Part shown: positions 14,775 through 17,521 of the stretch, piece by piece | Layout: every line of letters begins with the position of its first letter | Numbering within the stretch: the stretch's first letter is position 1 | Assembly: GCA_946404295.1 (NCBI GenBank) | Contig: CAMJDE010000007.1 | Coordinates: 1 to 17,521 of the forward strand | Direction of reading: 5' to 3' | Source of the DNA: an uncultured Clostridia bacterium | Lineage (GTDB): Bacteria; Bacillota; Clostridia; Oscillospirales; CAG-272 | DNA: 17,521 bases | Position numbers and translations under genes: made by a program | The notes under the pieces: generated by a model | What the model was told of the DNA's origin: nothing | The model's input: the letters and a program-made list of their open reading frames with translations, nothing else | Database searches by the model: none

Positions 14775-16067
14775 ATGCTCGATCTGCGATTTGTCCGGGA
14801 GAATCCCGACGTTGTCAAGGAAAATATCAAAAAGAAGTTTCAGGACGCGAAACTCCCGCTCGTCGACGAGGTGATCGAACTCGACGCGCGCTGCCGCGCC
14901 GCCAAGAAAGAGGGCGACGACATCCGCGCCGACCGCAACCGCATCTCGAAGCAGATCGGGATGCTGATGGCGCAGGGCAAGCGCGAGGAAGCCGAAGCGG
15001 CGAAAAAACTCGTCTCCGACGAAGCCGACCGTCTCGCCGCGATCGAGGCGGAGTGCGCCGAACTCGAGGAGAAGATCAAGCGGGATATGATGACCATCCC
15101 GAACATCATCGATCCCTCGGTGCCGATCGGTCGCGACGACAGCCAGAACGTCGAGCGCGAAAAGTTCGGCGATCCGGTCGTTCCCGACTTCGAGATCCCC
15201 TACCATACCGATATTATGGAGAGTTTTGCGGGCATCGACCTCGACAGCGCGCGCCGCGTCGCCGGCAACGGCTTCTACTACCTGATGGGCGATATCGCGC
15301 GGGTCCATTCCGCCGTCATTTCCTACGCCCGCGACTTTATGATCGGGCGCGGCTTCACCTACTGCGTCCCGCCCTTTATGATCCGTTCCGACGTCGTGAC
15401 CGGCGTGATGAGTTTCGCCGAAATGGACGCCATGATGTATAAGATCGAGGGCGAGGACCTGTACCTGATCGGCACCAGCGAACACTCGATGATCGGCAAG
15501 TTCATCGATCAGATCTTAAAGGAAGAGGACCTTCCTTACACCCTGACGAGTTACTCGCCCTGCTTCCGCAAGGAGAAGGGCGCGCACGGCATCGAGGAGC
15601 GCGGCGTCTACCGTATCCACCAGTTCGAGAAGCAGGAAATGATCGTCGTCTGCCGTCCCGACGAGAGCCCGGTCTGGTTCGATCGGCTCTGGAAGAATAC
15701 CGTCGATCTCTTCCGTTCGCTCGACATTCCCGTCCGCACGCTCGAGTGCTGCTCGGGCGACCTCGCGGACCTCAAGGTCAAGAGCGTCGACGTCGAGGCG
15801 TGGTCGCCCCGGCAGAAAAAGTATTTCGAGGTCGGTTCCTGCTCGAACCTCGGCGACGCGCAGGCGCGTCGGCTGAAGATCCGCGTGAACGGCAAGGACG
15901 GAAACAAGTACTTCGCCCACACGCTGAACAACACCGTCGTCGCCCCGCCCCGGATGCTGATCGCCTTCCTCGAAAACAACCTGCAGGCGGACGGCACCGT
16001 GAAGATCCCGGTCGCGCTTCGCCCGTATATGGGCGGGCAGGAATTGCTGATTCCGACGAAAAAGTGA
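14775..16067 (+). CDS. serS: Seryl-tRNA synthetase
   Basis: 430-residue class II synthetase that charges tRNA-Ser with serine; normal length. The N-terminal arm is a long coiled coil (about 27-105). The catalytic domain carries TSE for serine recognition (234-236), motif 2 with FRKEKG (Phe264-Arg265) and RIHQFEKQE, the SCSNLGDAQARR signature, and motif 3 with PRMLIAFLEN (Arg393). The wording differs from the Bacillus subtilis type: TSEHSMIGKF replaces a TAEVP-like stretch, and VGSCSN replaces ISSCSN. It reads more like an archaeal or alternative bacterial subtype, which I infer from memory. GGAGG lies 6 bases upstream of the start. Monocistronic, with its own promoter and a strong terminator at 16124. 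The stop codon lies inside a GTGAAGT repeat word. Confidence 0.97.
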   Translation: MLDLRFVRENPDVVKENIKKKFQDAKLPLVDEVIELDARCRAAKKEGDDIRADRNRISKQIGMLMAQGKREEAEAAKKLVSDEADRLAAIEAECAELEEKIKRDMMTIPNIIDPSVPIGRDDSQNVEREKFGDPVVPDFEIPYHTDIMESFAGIDLDSARRVAGNGFYYLMGDIARVHSAVISYARDFMIGRGFTYCVPPFMIRSDVVTGVMSFAEMDAMMYKIEGEDLYLIGTSEHSMIGKFIDQILKEEDLPYTLTSYSPCFRKEKGAHGIEERGVYRIHQFEKQEMIVVCRPDESPVWFDRLWKNTVDLFRSLDIPVRTLECCSGDLADLKVKSVDVEAWSPRQKKYFEVGSCSNLGDAQARRLKIRVNGKDGNKYFAHTLNNTVVAPPRMLIAFLENNLQADGTVKIPVALRPYMGGQELLIPTKK

Positions 16068-16090
16068 AGTGCGCCTGCCACATCCGGCGC
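16064..16090 (+). repeat. Isolated hairpin unit overlapping the serS stop
   Basis: GTGAAGT (16064-16070) spans the serS TGA and is followed by GCGCC, a 10-base loop and GGCGC (16071-16090). Linker and stem are the same as in the array at 16396-16465, here with a longer loop. Confidence 0.65.
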
Positions 16091-16123
16091 AGAGCGAAAA
16101 GCACGATTGATTCAATGAAAGGG

Positions 16124-16175
16124 AAAACCGGTCTTTTTCACTTGTTTGTCAAAGGTGAAAAACCTCCGGTTTTTT
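16124..16175 (+). terminator. serS terminator
   Basis: AAAACCGG (16124-16131) pairs with CCGGTTTT (16166-16173), and TTTTTCAC (16134-16141) with GTGAAAAA (16155-16162), around a 13-base loop. A run of six T and a second T-rich stretch follow. Located 57 bases after the serS stop. Confidence 0.85.
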
Positions 16176-16217
16176 CCGTTTTTATTCAAGTGCTTTTCTA
16201 ACCCCGTTCTCGATCCG

Positions 16218-16284
16218 GTCGCCGTCGAAACCCGTTTGCGTGTCGCTCGCAAGTTCGCTCCTTCAAACGGGTTCTTTGGGCGAC
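16218..16284. repeat. Two-tier inverted repeat (possible structured RNA)
   Basis: GTCGCC (16218-16223) pairs with GGCGAC (16279-16284). Inside, after a symmetric 5x5 internal loop, AACCCGTTTG (16229-16238) pairs perfectly with CAAACGGGTT (16264-16273) around a 25-base loop. There is no T-tract on either side, so it is not a terminator itself. Confidence 0.6.
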
Positions 16285-16293
16285 ACCACATCA

Positions 16294-16320
16294 CGAAAAC
16301 GCCCCGCCGGGGCGTTTTCG
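16294..16320. terminator. Perfect 12-bp stem, bidirectional terminator-like
   Basis: CGAAAACGCCCC (16294-16305) and GGGGCGTTTTCG (16309-16320) are perfect complements with a 3-base loop. The A4/T4 blocks inside the arms would allow weak termination in either direction. Confidence 0.65.
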
Positions 16321-16329
16321 CTTGCTAAC

Positions 16330-16365
16330 CTCTCGACGTATGTATATACGCCTTCGGAGCGAGAG
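16330..16365. repeat. Small branched inverted repeat
   Basis: CTCTCG (16330-16335) pairs with CGAGAG (16360-16365). It encloses a hairpin CGTAT-GTAT-ATACG (16337-16350) and a short CCTTCGG loop element. Function not evident. Confidence 0.45.
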
Positions 16366-16380
16366 CGGGGTTTCTGCATC

Positions 16381-16395
16381 CGCCTGTGACAGGCG
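16381..16395. repeat. Hairpin preceding the tandem array
   Basis: CGCCTG-TGA-CAGGCG is a perfect 6-bp stem with a 3-base loop, directly before the array linker CATAAGT. TGTGACAGGCGC (16385-16396) is also an 11/12 inverted match to GCGCCTGCCACA at 16071-16082. Confidence 0.6.
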
Positions 16396-16465
16396 CATAA
16401 GTGCGCCTCCGGCGCGTGAAGTGTTCCGCTTGCGCGGAACGTGAAGTGTGCCGCTTGCGCGGCAC
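16396..16465 (+). repeat. Tandem array of linker-plus-hairpin units with co-varying stems
   Basis: Three units, each a 7-base linker followed by a hairpin: CATAAGT with GCGCC-TCC-GGCGC (16396-16415), GTGAAGT with GTTCCGC-TTGC-GCGGAAC (16416-16440), and GTGAAGT with GTGCCGC-TTGC-GCGGCAC (16441-16465). The last two units are 25 bases each and differ by T to G in one arm and the compensating A to C in the other. A fourth copy of linker and stem lies at 16064-16090. The array ends 3 bases before a strong terminator. Confidence 0.85.
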
Positions 16466-16468
16466 GAT

Positions 16469-16508
16469 AAAAAACGGGCGATCCGCTTTGCGGGATCGCC
16501 CGTTTTTT
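16469..16508. terminator. Bidirectional terminator
   Basis: A6-CGGGCGATCC (16469-16484) and GGATCGCCCG-T6 (16493-16508) form a perfect 16-bp stem with an 8-base loop. It ends transcripts of the minus-strand phosphatase-like gene, and any plus-strand transcript crossing the hairpin array. Confidence 0.92.
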
Positions 16509-16517
16509 CAACCGCCC

Positions 16518-16540
16518 CCCTCTCTTTTGAGAGGGCTTTT
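16518..16540 (+). terminator. Second plus-strand terminator-like hairpin
   Basis: CCCTCTC (16518-16524), TTTT loop, GAGAGGG (16529-16535), then CTTTTT. It abuts the stop codon of the minus-strand gene ending at 16541 and would stop plus-strand transcription before that gene. Confidence 0.65.
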
Positions 16541-17383
16541 TCACAGTTCCAGTTCGATGTAGAGCGGGTAGTGATCCGAGATCGGGTCGTACCACTCCTC
16601 CGCCATCCGGCGGAAGTATTTGACGGCGCCCGGCTTCTCGCCCTTGAGCAGGATGTGGTCGATCGCGCGGTCGAAGGTGCCGCCGTCGTCGCGCCGCCCG
16701 TACCAGGTGCGGTCGCACCAATGATGCCCCCTCGTCTCGTCGCGGTCGCCCGTCGCGAGATCGTGCGCGTCGGTCCAGCCGAGTTCCTTCGACGCCGCGA
16801 TGGCGAAGGTGTCGGAGGCGGCGTTGAAGTCGCCCATCAGCACGCCGGGGCAGTCGTAGCGTTTCATCACCTCTTCCAAAGCCGCCGCCGCCTGCCGAAG
16901 CTGATATTCGCGCGCCTCGCGCGACCCCGGCACCTTTTCGTGCGACTGCCACCAGAGGTGGGTCGACGTCACGGCGACCCGTTTCTTCGTTTCTCGATCC
17001 TCGAACAGCCCCCAGCAGTAAGATTTTGTCTCTTCGTTATTGTACTTGCAGGGAAGCCCCGGGATGGTTTCCGAATAGCGGAAGAACCCGCTTTCGATCA
17101 GTTTGAACTTGTCCTGACGGTAGACGATCGGGGTGTCGCCGCCGGTGATCAGCTCGTAGCGGGCGATCCCGCCCTTCCCGTCGGGACAGTCGGCAAGCCC
17201 CGCCATCAGGAGGGTCGCCATCTTGACCGACGACTCCTGAAGCCCCAGTACGTCGGGGAGCAGATCGCGGTAGACGCGGAGCAGTCCCTTGACGCGCACC
17301 TCGGCGGAGCAGTCGCCGCCCCGTTCCTTCCAGGACGGCAGGTTGTCGTCGCATTTCCAGATGTTGTTTGACATAATCAGCAT
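16541..17383 (-). CDS. Endonuclease/exonuclease/phosphatase family protein
   Basis: 280 residues from the start chosen here. It has the metal-dependent EEP fold, which includes exonuclease III-like nucleases, sphingomyelinases and inositol phosphatases. Visible motifs: NN at 6-7, the metal-binding Glu50 (in GLQESS), His142 (in STHLWW), GDFN (Asp185, Asn187), DHILL, and the terminal SDHYPL (Asp270-His271). No signal peptide, so probably cytoplasmic. The substrate cannot be told from motifs. The frame stays open to 17443, but the ATG at 17416 overlaps the -10 box. The ATG at 17383 follows GAGGTG by about 6-8 bases, with a second ATG three codons later. Monocistronic, with its own promoter at 17415-17443 and terminator at 16469-16508. 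Confidence 0.9.
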   Translation of the reverse strand: MLIMSNNIWKCDDNLPSWKERGGDCSAEVRVKGLLRVYRDLLPDVLGLQESSVKMATLLMAGLADCPDGKGGIARYELITGGDTPIVYRQDKFKLIESGFFRYSETIPGLPCKYNNEETKSYCWGLFEDRETKKRVAVTSTHLWWQSHEKVPGSREAREYQLRQAAAALEEVMKRYDCPGVLMGDFNAASDTFAIAASKELGWTDAHDLATGDRDETRGHHWCDRTWYGRRDDGGTFDRAIDHILLKGEKPGAVKYFRRMAEEWYDPISDHYPLYIELEL

Positions 17384-17414
17384 AAGAGACACCTCTTTTC
17401 GGGTTGTTGTCTCC

Positions 17415-17443
17415 ATTATAGCACCCGACGGGGCAAAAAGCAA
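17415..17443 (-). promoter_or_regulatory. sigma-A promoter for the EEP-family gene
   Basis: On the minus strand TTGCTT (17438-17443), 17 bases, TATAAT (17415-17420). The -35 box overlaps the T-tract of the upstream gene's terminator. Predicted start near 17408 leaves a leader of about 25 bases with the ribosome binding site. Confidence 0.8.
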
Positions 17444-17472
17444 GCGCGCGGAAGATTTTTCCGCGCGCTTTT
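17438..17472 (-). terminator. Terminator of the gene entering from the right
   Basis: AGCGCGCGGAA (17443-17453) and TTCCGCGCGCT (17459-17469) form an 11-bp stem with a 5-base loop. On the minus strand the tail reads TGCTTTTTG. It begins a few bases after the stop codon at 17476. Confidence 0.8.
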
Positions 17473-17475
17473 CGG

Positions 17476-17521
17476 TTACAGGAGCCGATCCCGTCCGATA
17501 TACAGGTCGTTCCGTTCTTCC
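17476..17521 (-). CDS. C-terminal end of a gene extending beyond the window
   Basis: The minus strand reads EERNDLYIGRDRLL followed by TAA (17476-17478), with an intrinsic terminator directly after. Only 14 codons are inside the window, too few to identify the product. Stop plus terminator is the sole support. Confidence 0.5.
   Translation of the reverse strand, partial: EERNDLYIGRDRLL

Larger units (their letters stand above)
16068..16540. other. Protein-free, hairpin-rich intergenic region
   Basis: A 473-base gap with no open frame that has a ribosome binding site or family resemblance. It holds the serS terminator, a structured inverted repeat (16218-16284), four further terminator or stem-loop elements and a tandem hairpin array (16396-16465). 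I found no tRNA or known riboswitch in it. Short open frames on both strands around 16112-16328 are consequences of the inverted repeats. Confidence 0.75.

Noticed and set aside
16218..16284. tRNA or tmRNA fragment
   Set aside because: I tried to fit acceptor, anticodon and T-arm pairing on both strands and it did not match; only the two-tier stem is supported.
16112..16328. Short open frames on both strands in the hairpin-rich gap
   Set aside because: No ribosome binding site, overlapping each other across inverted repeats and terminators; composition follows the repeats.
16396..16465. CRISPR array
   Set aside because: Units are 20-25 bases and mostly self-complementary, with no variable spacers of normal size and no cas genes nearby.
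16448..17371. 307-codon plus-strand frame opposite the EEP gene
   Set aside because: Antisense to conserved EEP motifs and starting within the hairpin array; no family resemblance.

Overview
The window is a GC-rich, gene-dense piece of chromosome. I infer an uncultivated member of the Clostridia (high-GC Firmicutes). The pointers are strong AGGAGG-type ribosome binding sites, near-consensus sigma-A promoters (TTGACA-17-TATAAT), a large FtsK/SpoIIIE translocase, lipoproteins with long Thr-rich stalks and a BspA-type leucine-rich repeat protein. The genus cannot be told from the sequence alone. No rRNA, tRNA, phage, insertion sequence or CRISPR array is visible.

Layout, left to right. (1) 30-2131: a TtcA-family tRNA thiolation gene (-), a cell-wall amidase (+) and a Cys-rich zinc-ribbon protein (-). 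The zinc-ribbon gene, a DJ-1/PfpI protein (2149-2706) and ftsK (2738-6007) form one minus-strand operon led by ftsK. (2) 6180-8935: a perfect consensus promoter drives two translationally coupled CNNM/CorC-type (DUF21-CBS) membrane proteins, closed by a strong terminator. (3) 8947-13963: a minus-strand operon of three exported proteins. The first is an SGNH-hydrolase-like protein fused to BspA-like leucine-rich repeats. The other two are paralogous lipoproteins with intact transglutaminase-type Cys-His-Asp triads. A small four-helix membrane protein (14073-14639) is transcribed divergently from a back-to-back promoter. (4) 14690-16175: serS, whose promoter -35 box sits in the loop of an inverted repeat. 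(5) 16068-16540: a protein-free intergenic region full of hairpins, including a tandem array whose stems co-vary. (6) 16541-17383: an endonuclease/exonuclease/phosphatase-family enzyme (-), then the last codons of another minus-strand gene at the right edge.

Several starts were moved inward from the longest reading frame because promoter and ribosome binding site positions exclude the longer form: ftsK to 6007, the second lipoprotein to 12405, the SGNH-LRR gene to 13903 and the phosphatase-like gene to 17383. The two regions most worth attention are the three-gene surface-protein operon (8947-13903) and the hairpin-array intergenic element (16064-16508).
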